Below, piece after piece: positions 52,540 through 60,870 of a stretch of DNA of 64,000 bases. The notes beneath the pieces were generated by a model. The model was given only the letters and a program-made list of their open reading frames with translations, had not been told where the DNA came from and ran no database searches. The position numbers and the translations under genes were made by a program. Every line of letters starts with the position of its first letter. Positions within the stretch are counted from its first letter, which is position 1. The DNA is from Novosphingobium silvae (lineage in GTDB: Bacteria > Pseudomonadota > Alphaproteobacteria > Sphingomonadales > Sphingomonadaceae): the NCBI RefSeq assembly GCF_009856825.1, contig NZ_WVTD01000011.1, positions 95,646-159,645 on the forward strand, read 5' to 3'.

Positions 52540-55125
52540 TCAGAACTCGGGGAGGGCCTGGTCGGCGAAACCCCAGCCACGCAGCGCCCGCGCACGTTCG
52601 ACAAGGCCTTGCGCATCGGCGATGGAATAGGGATGCGCATCCTTTGCGGCGTCGAGCTCGTCCCAGCTGATCGGCACCGCCACCGGAGCCCCGGCCCGGG
52701 CTCTTGCGGAATAGGGCAGGACGGCGGTGGCTCCGCGCTGGTTGCGCAGCCAGTCGATGAAGATGCGGCCCTTGCGCTTCGCCTTGCTCATGGTGGCGAC
52801 GAAGCGGTCCGGCTCGGCCAGGCTCATGGCCTCGGCGAAGCGGCGCGAAAAGTCCTTGTGCACGTCCCAGTCATGCCCGCGGCTGAGAGGGACGACGACG
52901 TGCACGCCCTTTCCGCCCGAAAGCATCGCGAAGCTGACCAGCCCGATGTCTGCCAGGTGGGCGCGGATGTCCTTGGCGGCGCGCACGCATTCCTTGAAGT
53001 CGAGACCTTCGTCGGGGTCGAGGTCGAAGATCATGCGGTCGGGCTGCTCCACCGCATCGGCGCGGCTGCCCCAGCCGTGAAATTCGATCGTGCCCATCTG
53101 CACGCAGGCCACCAGTCCATCGGCATCGGCAAGGTAGAGGTAGTCTTCCGCCCCGCCGTCCTTCTCGCGGATCGGCACATGCGAGACGTGGGGGCCGAAG
53201 GAGCCGCTGTCGTGCTTCTGGAAAAAGCACTTCTTCGCGCGCCCCTGCGGACAGCGCACGAGGCTGATCGGCCGGTTCGCTGCGAAGGGCAGCATCAGCG
53301 GCGCGATCTGCGCATAGTAGTCGGCAAGGTCGCCCTTGGTCTGGCCGGTCTCCGGAAAGATCTCGCGCTGGCGGTTGGAAACCTGCACCTCGATCGCGGC
53401 GACCGGCGCCGGCTGCGGGATTTCCGGCGTGACCGACTTCGCCTGCTTGTCGGTGCGCAGGCCAAGGAAGCTGCCGTGGCGCACGCGGCCCTCGCTCGTC
53501 AGTTCAGCAAAGGCGATCTCGGCGACAAGCTTGGGCGTCACCCACGAGGCCCCGCGCGCTTCCGTGCGGTCCACCTCCACGGGGGCGCTCTTGCGGGCGA
53601 GCTTGCCGAGTCGCGCGGCCATGTCGGCCAGGCTGTCGGCATCGAAGCCGGTGCCCACCTTGCCGCGATAGACCAGCGTGTCGCCCTCGTACTGCCCCAG
53701 AAGCAATGAGGAGAACGGGCGTCCCTTGGCCGTGGAGCGCGACCATCCAACGATCACGAACTCTTGCCGCCGCGTGCACTTGACCTTGACCCAGCTGCGG
53801 CTGCGCTTGCCGGAATAGGGCGCATCGATGCGCTTGGCGATGATGCCTTCCTGACCCGCCTTGCACATGGCCTCGTACAGGCTCTCGCCTGCGCCGATCA
53901 GGTGATCGGCAACGAAAAGCGGCGGCTCGGCCGCTGCGAGCAGAGCTTCCAGCCTTTCCTTGCGCTCGATCTGCGGCAGCGAGGTAAGGTCCTCGCCGCC
54001 CACTTCCAGGAGGTCGAAAGCGTGGAATTCCAGCGCGTCCTTCTCCCCTTGCGCGCCGTGGCCGCGCTTGAGCACGGCCTGAAGACTGGAGAAATCGGGG
54101 TTCCCGGCCGCGTTGCGGGCAATCACCTCGCCGTCCACCAGGCAGGGCGGCAGGTCGAGGTCGGCGACCTGCGCTGCCAGCGGCGCGAACTTGTCCGTCC
54201 AGTCGAGGCCGCTTCGCGTGTAGACCCGGACGTCCCCGCCCGAAGCCGCGATCAGCGCGCGATAGCCATCGAACTTGATCTCGTGCATCCACAGATTGCC
54301 GGTGGGCACCGTGTCGACGAGTGTCGCAAGCTGGACCGGCCGGAACTCCGGCGGTGCAACGGCAGACTTCGTGCGGGGTTTCCTGCCCGGCGGTGCCTTG
54401 TTCGGCCCCTTCGCAGGGCTGCTGACGGCGCGGGCCTTGCCGTCAGTGTGGGCCGAGGCGTCGCTCATCGCCTGCGTGAAGGCATCGCCTTTCTTGCCCT
54501 TGAGCGATTGCGTGCCAGCCTTGTCCAGCTCGATCTCGGCCATGGTGCGGCCGGTGAGGGCACTGGTGAGGCCCTGTTCGACAAGCGTGTCCCCGGTGCC
54601 AGCATGGGCATCGCTCACCTTGCGCAGCAGCCAGTTCTCCCGCTTCTCGCCCGGTCGCCCCTTCATGCGCACCAGCAGCCACTCGCCCTTCATGCGCTCG
54701 CCCTCAAGCGTGAAGTGCAGGTGGCCGTGCTCGAGATCGGCAACGCTCTTGCCTTCGATCGGAGCCCAGGTGCCCCGATCCCACAACATCACGGTGCCGC
54801 CGCCGTATTCTCCCTGAGGTATGATCCCCTCGAAGCCGCCATAAGCGAGCGGGTGGTCCTCGGTGCGCACCGCCAGCCTCTTGTCCGAGGGATCGGCGCT
54901 CGGGCCCTTGGTCACCGCCCAGGATTTCAGGACCCCGTCCACCTCGAGGCGAAAATCCCAGTGCAGGCGGCGGGCCGCGTGCTTCTGGACGACGAAGCTG
55001 TTGCTGCGGGGATCCTTGCCGACGCGCCGCTTCGCTCCCTTGCCGGAAGGCTCAGCCGTCCTCGTGAAGTCGCGCTTGCGGTTGTATTCGGCGAGCAGGT
55101 CCTCGCCGGGATCGGCCTTGCTCAC
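52540..55125 (-). CDS. ligD: Multi-domain ATP-dependent DNA ligase LigD (NHEJ)
   Basis: This 861-residue protein has all three LigD activities in the order phosphoesterase–ligase–polymerase. The phosphoesterase (about 1-200) shows FVVQKHAARRLHWDFRLEVDGVLKSWAVTKGP and EGIIPQGEYGGGTVMLWDRG. The ligase (about 260-560) has nucleophile Lys284 in HEIKFDGYRAL, and EGIIAKR. The polymerase/primase (about 570-860) shows RPISLVRCPQG, MIFDLDPDEGLDFKECV and LRNQRGATAVLPYSARARAGAPVAVPI. The start is GTG 55125 behind AGGAGA. With Ku it repairs double-strand breaks by non-homologous end joining. Confidence 0.96.
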   Translation of the reverse strand: MSKADPGEDLLAEYNRKRDFTRTAEPSGKGAKRRVGKDPRSNSFVVQKHAARRLHWDFRLEVDGVLKSWAVTKGPSADPSDKRLAVRTEDHPLAYGGFEGIIPQGEYGGGTVMLWDRGTWAPIEGKSVADLEHGHLHFTLEGERMKGEWLLVRMKGRPGEKRENWLLRKVSDAHAGTGDTLVEQGLTSALTGRTMAEIELDKAGTQSLKGKKGDAFTQAMSDASAHTDGKARAVSSPAKGPNKAPPGRKPRTKSAVAPPEFRPVQLATLVDTVPTGNLWMHEIKFDGYRALIAASGGDVRVYTRSGLDWTDKFAPLAAQVADLDLPPCLVDGEVIARNAAGNPDFSSLQAVLKRGHGAQGEKDALEFHAFDLLEVGGEDLTSLPQIERKERLEALLAAAEPPLFVADHLIGAGESLYEAMCKAGQEGIIAKRIDAPYSGKRSRSWVKVKCTRRQEFVIVGWSRSTAKGRPFSSLLLGQYEGDTLVYRGKVGTGFDADSLADMAARLGKLARKSAPVEVDRTEARGASWVTPKLVAEIAFAELTSEGRVRHGSFLGLRTDKQAKSVTPEIPQPAPVAAIEVQVSNRQREIFPETGQTKGDLADYYAQIAPLMLPFAANRPISLVRCPQGRAKKCFFQKHDSGSFGPHVSHVPIREKDGGAEDYLYLADADGLVACVQMGTIEFHGWGSRADAVEQPDRMIFDLDPDEGLDFKECVRAAKDIRAHLADIGLVSFAMLSGGKGVHVVVPLSRGHDWDVHKDFSRRFAEAMSLAEPDRFVATMSKAKRKGRIFIDWLRNQRGATAVLPYSARARAGAPVAVPISWDELDAAKDAHPYSIADAQGLVERARALRGWGFADQALPEF

Positions 55126-55181
55126 GTCCCGCTCTCCTGCCCTTGATCGAGGCGGATGGCCCGCTTACCCGCGCGCACGGG

Positions 55182-56150
55182 TCAGGCGCTCTTGCGCGCG
55201 CGTGCGGCGGGAGCCTTTCTCGCCGGGGCCTTGCGCGCGGCGGTGGGCTTGGCGGGCGTATCCTTGCCCTCCTTCGTGGACGCCTCTTTCGGGGGAGCCT
55301 TCTTCGCTGCGGTCTTCGAGGAAGCCCTGGCCGGCGTCGTCTTGCTCTCCGAAGCGTTGGCCGTCCCCCCAACCGACTTGCGAAGCGCCGCCATCAGGTC
55401 GATGACGTTGCTGCCCGCGCGGGACGGCTCCTCCACATCCTCGAGAATGCGCTTGTTGCTTCTGGACTTCGCCTTCTTGTCGATCAGGCGGTGAAGCGCA
55501 TCGACATACCGGTCGTGGAACTCGGCGGGTTTGAACGGCGCGGTCTTCTTGTCGATGAGCGCGGTTGCAAGGTCCAGAAGATCGGCGTCAGGCTTGGCGT
55601 CCTCGATCTCGCGGAAATAGCCTTGCGCCTTGTGCACTTCGTCGGCGTAGCGCAGCACCTCAAGCACCAGGCCGCGTCCGCACGGCTTGATCGATACCAG
55701 CTGCTCGCGCCCGCGAACCGCCAGCTGGCCAAGGCCCACCTTGCGGCTGGCACGCAGCGCCTCGCGAAGGACGATATAGGCTTCCTCGGCCAGATCGTCC
55801 GCCGGAACGACGAAGTAGGGCTTCTCGTAATAGAGCACGTCGATCTCGTCCGCATCGACGAACTGGACGAGCTCCAGCGTCTTGCGGCTTTCGATCTTGA
55901 CCGCCTCGATCTCCTCCTCGTCGAGAAGAACGTAGCTGCCTTTGGAGACTTCGTAGCCCTTGATGATCTCGTCGCGGTCCACCGGCCCGACGCCGGGCGC
56001 GACCTTCTCGTACCGGATGCGCTGGCCGCTGGGTTCGTGGATCTGGTGGAACGAAATCGCGGCGCCGGACCGCGTGGCCGGGTAGACCTCGATCGGGATC
56101 GAAACGAGAGCCAGTCGGATCTGGCCCTTCCAATAGGCGCGTGCGGGCAT
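55182..56150 (-). CDS. ku: Ku protein (NHEJ)
   Basis: This 322-residue bacterial Ku has the DNA-encircling core (PARAYWKGQIRLALVSIPIEVYPAT…ISFHQIHEPSGQRIRYEKVAPG…DEIIKGYEVSKGSYVLLDEEEIEAVKIES). A long Lys/Ala-rich C-terminal tail (about 260-322: KKAPPKEASTKEGKDTPAKPTAARKAPARKAPAARARK) binds DNA and recruits LigD. ATG 56150 is chosen at MPARAYWKG; its AAGGAA lies within the right arm of a hairpin. ligD follows 56 bases downstream. Confidence 0.95.
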   Translation of the reverse strand: MPARAYWKGQIRLALVSIPIEVYPATRSGAAISFHQIHEPSGQRIRYEKVAPGVGPVDRDEIIKGYEVSKGSYVLLDEEEIEAVKIESRKTLELVQFVDADEIDVLYYEKPYFVVPADDLAEEAYIVLREALRASRKVGLGQLAVRGREQLVSIKPCGRGLVLEVLRYADEVHKAQGYFREIEDAKPDADLLDLATALIDKKTAPFKPAEFHDRYVDALHRLIDKKAKSRSNKRILEDVEEPSRAGSNVIDLMAALRKSVGGTANASESKTTPARASSKTAAKKAPPKEASTKEGKDTPAKPTAARKAPARKAPAARARKSA

Positions 56151-56159
56151 GAGCGGTTC

Positions 56160-56184
56160 CTTCCGCCGGAAAAAGCGGCGGAAG
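56160..56184 (-). promoter_or_regulatory. Hairpin overlapping the Ku ribosome-binding site
   Basis: A 9-bp perfect stem (CTTCCGCCG with CGGCGGAAG, loop CTTTTTC on the minus strand) ends directly before the AAGGAA Shine-Dalgarno of ku and includes the GGAAG part of it. It could lower Ku translation or act as a terminator for the upstream udgX transcript; no T tract follows. Confidence 0.5.
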
Positions 56185-56246
56185 GGCGGGGTGGTTCCCA
56201 AGTTGCGGAAAAGCGACGGAGCGGTTTGCAGAGTGGGTGGACGGCC

Positions 56247-57644
56247 TCAGCCGCGCAGCATCCTTGCGAGCCCTGCAAGATCCTCGGCGAAGCGGCCATG
56301 CTCGCGCTCGCGCGCCTCGCCGTCCAGCCGCAGCAGGTAGCTGGGGTGAGCGGTGAGCCATACCTTGGTGCCGTCCGGCTGGGCGATCGCCTGTCCGCGC
56401 TCCTTGCCGATCGAAGGCGTGCGTCCCAGCAGCCCGCGCGCGCCGCTGGCGCCAAGCGCGAGAATGACCTTCGGCCTCAGCAGCGCGCGCTCTCCATCCA
56501 GCCACCAGCGACAGATGTCGATTTCCCCCGCCGTCGGGGTCTGGTGGAGACGCCGCTTGCCCCGGGGCGTGAACTTGAAGTGCTTGACCGCATTGGTGAC
56601 GTAGGCGGCTTGGCGGTCCACGCCGGCTTCACCGAGCGCGCGGTCGAGCAGTTGGCCTGCCGGGCCGACGAACGGGCGATGCTCGCGCTCCTCGGTGTCG
56701 CCGGGCTGTTCGCCCACGATCATGAGATCGGCATTGGCCGGGCCTTCCCCCATGACCGCGCGCGTCCCGTTGCAGCCGATGGCGCAGCGCCTGCATGCCT
56801 CGATGCCACCGGCGATGGCCGCAAGGCTGGGGGGGGCGGCTTCCTCGAACAGGCTGGCGCCGGTGGCGATCATCGCGGCCTCGCGTTGCTGGGCCCCGGC
56901 GATCAGATCGGGGATCTGGCGCGCCTCGGGCAGGTTCTTCCAGTATCGGCGCGGCATTTCCCGCAGCATCATGCCGACTTTCAGCCGCGCCGGGTTGAAG
57001 ATCGAACGATAGTAGCCGAGCCAGAGTTCCTCCGCCGCATCCTGCGATGGCGCATCGCCGCGCGATGCCGGCGGTCCTTCGAGCAGGGCGGCACCGTCCC
57101 AGTGAAGCGACAGGCGCGGCGTCAGGATTGACCAGCGCTGGCTGGCGAAGCGGTTGACGAAGAAGTCCGCGTTGGCGCGCTCGATCCTGTGGTCGGGCTC
57201 GAACCAGGCGACATAGCGTTCGGTCCCGTCCTCGTCAGTGACGGAGCGGAAGCGAACGAAGGCGCGCATCTTGTGAATGTCGCGGCGAACCTGCTTTGCC
57301 AGCCGTTCCAGCGCCGCCACGTCGCCGTCGGCGGCGTCGTCCAGCAGTCGGGGCTGCTCCTGCAGGCGCCATAGAACGCGGTACAGCAAGGCGAGCCGGC
57401 CCGGATCGCTGTGAAGGATGGCCTTGCGAGCAAGATCCATGAACGCCCGGCTGGCGCGCACCTGCCGCTCGGGCGCTGCCGAGGCCGGGGCAGGGGCAGG
57501 CGCAGGCGCGGCGAACAGATCGCGCGGGCCATCCGCTTCCGCCCACCTGGCTTCGTGGGGCGGAACGCCGAGCGCGACCAGCCGCCGTGCCTCGGCGCGC
57601 CAGGCCTCGAAGTCATCGGGCTCGGCAAGGTCGACCGCGATCAC
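56247..57644 (-). CDS. UdgX-type uracil-DNA glycosylase fused to an N-terminal DUF4130 domain
   Basis: This 465-residue fusion protein has an N-terminal part (about 60-260; SRAFMDLARKAILHSDPGRLALLYRVLWRL…RYWKNLPEA) matching DUF4130, the putative DNA-repair domain found with this UDG. The C-terminal UDG has GEQPGDTEEREHRPFVGPAGQLLDRAL (residues 311-337), Fe–S cysteines 284 and 287 with Cys378, the UdgX-specific loop KRRLHQTP with His367, and AHPSYLLR. In mycobacterial UdgX the loop His bonds covalently to uracil-DNA. The start is GTG 57644, overlapping the TGA of the radical SAM gene. Confidence 0.9.
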   Translation of the reverse strand: MIAVDLAEPDDFEAWRAEARRLVALGVPPHEARWAEADGPRDLFAAPAPAPAPASAAPERQVRASRAFMDLARKAILHSDPGRLALLYRVLWRLQEQPRLLDDAADGDVAALERLAKQVRRDIHKMRAFVRFRSVTDEDGTERYVAWFEPDHRIERANADFFVNRFASQRWSILTPRLSLHWDGAALLEGPPASRGDAPSQDAAEELWLGYYRSIFNPARLKVGMMLREMPRRYWKNLPEARQIPDLIAGAQQREAAMIATGASLFEEAAPPSLAAIAGGIEACRRCAIGCNGTRAVMGEGPANADLMIVGEQPGDTEEREHRPFVGPAGQLLDRALGEAGVDRQAAYVTNAVKHFKFTPRGKRRLHQTPTAGEIDICRWWLDGERALLRPKVILALGASGARGLLGRTPSIGKERGQAIAQPDGTKVWLTAHPSYLLRLDGEAREREHGRFAEDLAGLARMLRG

Positions 57645-58882
57645 CCGAACAGTTCCATCTGCTTTGCCGGAGGCGTGAGACGGGCACGCAGGTCAGCGCG
57701 GTCGGTGAGGAGCGTAGGGCGCCAATCCGCCGTGACAATGAAAGGCCGCAGCTTGGCGACCGAGTTCGTCATGCGCGCCACATCCTCAAGCCGGATGGTG
57801 CGGTGCCGCCGCGCGCTCAGCAGCGCGGCGATGGCCTTGGTGCCAAGACCGGGCACGCGCAGCAGATCCTCGCGCGGGGCACGGTTGAGATCGACCGGGA
57901 AGCGCTCCCGGAACTTGAGCGCCCAGGCCAGCTTGGGATCGATGTCGAGCGGCAGCATACCGTTCGCCTCGGTCGCCTGCTGCACCTCATGCGGCGCGAA
58001 GCCATAGAAGCGCATCAGCCAGTCCGACTGGTAGAGGCGGTGTTCGCGCATGAGCGGCGGACGTTTCAGCGGCAGGACGGCGCTCGCCTCGGGGATCGGG
58101 CTGAAGGCCGAGTAGTAGACGCGGCGCAGCGAAAAACGATCGTAGAGCGTGCTCGCCTTGCCCACGATGTCGGCATCGCTGGCCCCGTCGGCGCCCACGA
58201 TCATCTGTGTGGACTGCCCTGCCGGGGCGAAGCGCGGCGCGCGGCGAAATCGCTTCTGCGCGTCCTTGGCCTCGACGATAGCCGAGGAGAGATTGCCCAT
58301 CGCCCCTTCGATCTGCGTCCCGTTCTTGTCCGGAGCCAGTCGGGCAAGTCCGGCGTCGGTGGGCAGTTCGACGTTGATGGACACGCGGTCTGCCCAGAGG
58401 CCCGCCTGCGCCACAAGCTCGGGATCGGCTTCCGGAATGGTCTTGAGGTGAATGTACCCGCGGAAATCGTGCTCCTCGCGCAGGATCCTCGCAACTTCGA
58501 TCAGCTGCTCCATCGTATGGCTGGAGGACTTGATGATGCCGGAGGAGAGGAACAGGCCTTCGATGTAGTTGCGCCGATAGAACGAGAGCGTGAGGTCCAC
58601 CACCTCCTGCGGCGTGAAGCGCGCGCGGCGCACGTTCGAGCTCTTGCGGTTGATGCAGTAATGGCAGTCGAAGATGCAGTGGTTGGTCAGCAGCAGCTTA
58701 AGCAGCGAGATGCAGCGTCCGTCCGGCGCATAGGCATGGCAGATGCCCATGCCCTCGGTCGAGCCAAGCCCCTTGCCGTCACGACTGTCGCGCTTGGACG
58801 TGCCCGACGAGGCGCACGAAGCGTCGTACTTGGCGGCATCGGCGAGAATCTCGAGCCGCTCCATGACAGAGGTCTTGGACAT
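57641..58882 (-). CDS. Putative DNA modification/repair radical SAM protein
   Basis: This 413-residue radical SAM protein of the UDG-linked family has the cluster motif CIFDCHYC (CX3CX2C, Cys69/73/76 from this start), preceded by YDASCASSGTSKRDS…GICHAYAPDGRCISLLKLLLTNH. The barrel includes EGLFLSSGIIKSSSHTMEQLIEVA and RVSINVELPTDAGL. A helix-hairpin-helix tail (VPGLGTKAIAALLSARRHRTIRLED) suggests DNA contact. The reaction is unknown. ATG 58882 is preferred because an SOS box lies three bases upstream; an ATG at 58924 would add 14 residues and place the box inside the gene. It is coupled to udgX. Confidence 0.88.
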   Translation of the reverse strand: MSKTSVMERLEILADAAKYDASCASSGTSKRDSRDGKGLGSTEGMGICHAYAPDGRCISLLKLLLTNHCIFDCHYCINRKSSNVRRARFTPQEVVDLTLSFYRRNYIEGLFLSSGIIKSSSHTMEQLIEVARILREEHDFRGYIHLKTIPEADPELVAQAGLWADRVSINVELPTDAGLARLAPDKNGTQIEGAMGNLSSAIVEAKDAQKRFRRAPRFAPAGQSTQMIVGADGASDADIVGKASTLYDRFSLRRVYYSAFSPIPEASAVLPLKRPPLMREHRLYQSDWLMRFYGFAPHEVQQATEANGMLPLDIDPKLAWALKFRERFPVDLNRAPREDLLRVPGLGTKAIAALLSARRHRTIRLEDVARMTNSVAKLRPFIVTADWRPTLLTDRADLRARLTPPAKQMELFG

Positions 58883-58885
58883 GAA

Positions 58886-58900
58886 GTTCTTATTATGTTC
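58886..58900 (-). promoter_or_regulatory. LexA (SOS) box at the head of the radical SAM–udgX operon
   Basis: On the minus strand GAAC-ATAATAA-GAAC is an exact SOS operator, ending three bases before ATG 58882. A possible promoter overlaps it: TTGAAC (58913-58918) as -35, 15-base spacer, CATAAT (58892-58897) as -10. Transcription would start at or next to the ATG, giving a leaderless, LexA-repressed transcript. Confidence 0.82.
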
Positions 58901-59032
58901 TAAGGTCTTCCGGTTCAAGTCCATTCGGCATGGAAGGCGGGAAAAGCGCGATTAGCCGGATTTGCGGGGCAGTCGCCGATGCCCAAACGTGGCTGACACG
59001 CCACGTCTGCCCACCGCTTTGTTTGCGCAACC

Positions 59033-59653
59033 TTACTTCTTGGGAGCGGGCTGCTGGGCGTCCGGTTCCGACTTGAACGCCAGTTCGCCCTTGTCGGACT
59101 TCTTCTTCGACTTGCCGGAGTCCATTTTCTCGACATGGGCCTGCACGACCTGCTCGGTAGCGGGAGACGCGGGATAGCGGCAGCCTTTCGCCGCGCCGAC
59201 GCCCTTGAGGAAACCGCGGCGGGTGAGGCCCGCCTGGATCGCGGCGTTGACCTTGCGGTCCTGCGCGTTGGCGCCCGACACTTCGCGGATTATGCCCCGG
59301 AAGGGGATGAACGAGGCGACCACCCACTTGCCCACGCGGCCGGCGCTGATCCGGTCGCGCTCGGACGCGGGGAGGTCGATGTCGGGGCCCAGCACTTCGT
59401 CGAGTTCCTGGATCGCGCCGGCAAGCTGACGGCACTTGCCAAGACCCTTGAGGTCGTAGGGCTGGGCCGTGGCCGAAACCAGCAGCGGCGGGATCTCGCC
59501 GTCGCGGCCGACGTTGAGGTCGTCGATCGGCGTTTTCGCCACATCCATCGCATCGGGGTCGCGATTGGTGATCGCCTTGTCCTGCTGCCCCGCCATGGCC
59601 GGCGTCGCGAGCATGCTTGCTGCCACCAAAGTGCCGACCATAACCCTGCGCAT
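59033..59653 (-). CDS. Secreted protein of unknown function
   Basis: This 206-residue protein has a clear signal peptide (MVGTLVAASMLATPAMA-GQQ). The mature part has DAMDVAKTPIDDLNVGRDGEIPPLL, LKGLGKCRQLAGAIQELDEVLGPDIDLP, and RVGKWVVASFIPFRGIIREVSGANAQDRKVNAAIQAGLTRRGFLKGVGAAKGC. It ends in a Lys-rich hydrophilic tail. Comparable proteins are common in sphingomonads but no function is known to me. AGGAGGAACGAA precedes ATG 59653, a very strong ribosome-binding site. It lies between the repair cluster and a metallopeptidase gene. Confidence 0.75.
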   Translation of the reverse strand: MRRVMVGTLVAASMLATPAMAGQQDKAITNRDPDAMDVAKTPIDDLNVGRDGEIPPLLVSATAQPYDLKGLGKCRQLAGAIQELDEVLGPDIDLPASERDRISAGRVGKWVVASFIPFRGIIREVSGANAQDRKVNAAIQAGLTRRGFLKGVGAAKGCRYPASPATEQVVQAHVEKMDSGKSKKKSDKGELAFKSEPDAQQPAPKK

Positions 59654-59705
59654 TTCGTTCCTCCTGCTTGCCCCTGTTACAGGAGCGTCAAAACCGTGCA
59701 GACGC

Positions 59706-59738
59706 CCGGCCCGGCGCGATATTCCGCCACCGGGCCGG
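59706..59738 (-). terminator. Hairpin after the zinc metallopeptidase gene
   Basis: CCGGCCCGG (59706-59714) pairs perfectly with CCGGGCCGG (59730-59738) around a 15-base loop, just after the metallopeptidase stop (59745). The T tract on the minus strand is weak (GGTTTTG about 15 bases farther), so the call is tentative. Confidence 0.4.
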
Positions 59739-59744
59739 CTGATG

Positions 59745-60608
59745 TCATCTTACTGCAGAGAACGTGTCACATGCATCCTCGTTCCCGGTTTCAAGGCCGG
59801 TTTTCAACCATTTCATGCGCTCTGCACTCGAGCCGTGCGTGAAGCTTTCCGGGTTCACCGCCTGTCCCGCGCTCTTCATCAGCGTATCGTCTCCGATGGC
59901 CGCGGCGGCGGTCATGCCTTCTTCCATGTCGCCCGATTCGATGAGCTCGCGGTTCCTGCCGGCCCATACCCCGGCATAGCAGTCCGCCTGAAGCTCCATT
60001 TTGACCTGAAGCGCGTTCGCCTGCGAGGGATTGCGCTCCTGCTCGCGCCGGACCTGCGCGTTGAGGCCCAGCATGTGCTGGACATGATGGCCGTACTCGT
60101 GCGCCATGACGTAGTAGCGCGCGAAGTCGCCTCCCGCGCCGAGCTGGCGGTCAAGTTGGTCGTAGAAGCTGGTGTCGATGTAGATGCCCTGGTCGGCGGG
60201 GCAGTAGAAGGGACCCATCGCGCTTTGCGCCGCGCCGCAGCCGCTGCGGGTCCCGCCAGTGTAGAAGTTCAGCGTCGGCTGCTCGAAGGCGATGTTCGCC
60301 TGCTGGAACAGCGGCTGCCAGGTGCGGTTGAGCGAATCGAGCGCGTTGCACGATTCGAGCGCATAGGCGTTGGCCTCGCAGATCTGCGTAGTGTCCTGCG
60401 GTCCCGTCGGAGCGGAAGGCGCGGAGGTCTGCTGCTGCACACCCTGCAGCGTGCCCAGCATCTGCCCCGGATCCACGCCGAAGACGAGGGAGCCGATCAG
60501 CACGAGCACGAGCGACCCACAGCCCAGCTTGCCGCCGCCACCTCCCGGGAAGCCGCCTCCGCCGCTCGACACGCGAATGTTGGAGGGATCGAACCTGTCT
60601 AGCCGCAT
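59745..60608 (-). CDS. Neutral zinc metallopeptidase (YpfJ/KPN_02809 family)
   Basis: This 287-residue protein starts with a cytoplasmic MRLDRFDPSNIRVSSGGGG segment rich in Gly and one membrane helix (GCGSLVLVLIGSLVFG). The peptidase domain has ARYYVMAHEYGHHVQHMLGL (HExxH zinc site), QADCYAGVWAG and DPQSFTHGSSAERMKWLKTGLETG-type text (NPESFTHGSSAERMKWLKTG), the full family signature. Substrates of these membrane-anchored neutral metalloproteases are unknown. ATG 60608 is the conserved start. Confidence 0.88.
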   Translation of the reverse strand: MRLDRFDPSNIRVSSGGGGFPGGGGGKLGCGSLVLVLIGSLVFGVDPGQMLGTLQGVQQQTSAPSAPTGPQDTTQICEANAYALESCNALDSLNRTWQPLFQQANIAFEQPTLNFYTGGTRSGCGAAQSAMGPFYCPADQGIYIDTSFYDQLDRQLGAGGDFARYYVMAHEYGHHVQHMLGLNAQVRREQERNPSQANALQVKMELQADCYAGVWAGRNRELIESGDMEEGMTAAAAIGDDTLMKSAGQAVNPESFTHGSSAERMKWLKTGLETGNEDACDTFSAVR

Positions 60609-60870
60609 TTACCCGGGTGTCCTTCCCACATGATGGCGTCGCCCGGCACTGGCCGGGAATATTGGTGTCACGAGTGGACAATTCGCAAGCGCGGCCCTCG
60701 TTCCGGCGCACGGGTGCGGGCGCGAAGGCTCGGCCGGACGGGGTGGCAGGCGGCCAGTGTTGCAAGAGCGCGTCAGGTCGGCGGCAGCTTTGTCCAAAAG
60801 GTGCTGAACGCTCCGTTAGGGCTGAGATTTTGCAACCGCCTGCGCATTTGTATCGTATAGGTGGGCGACA

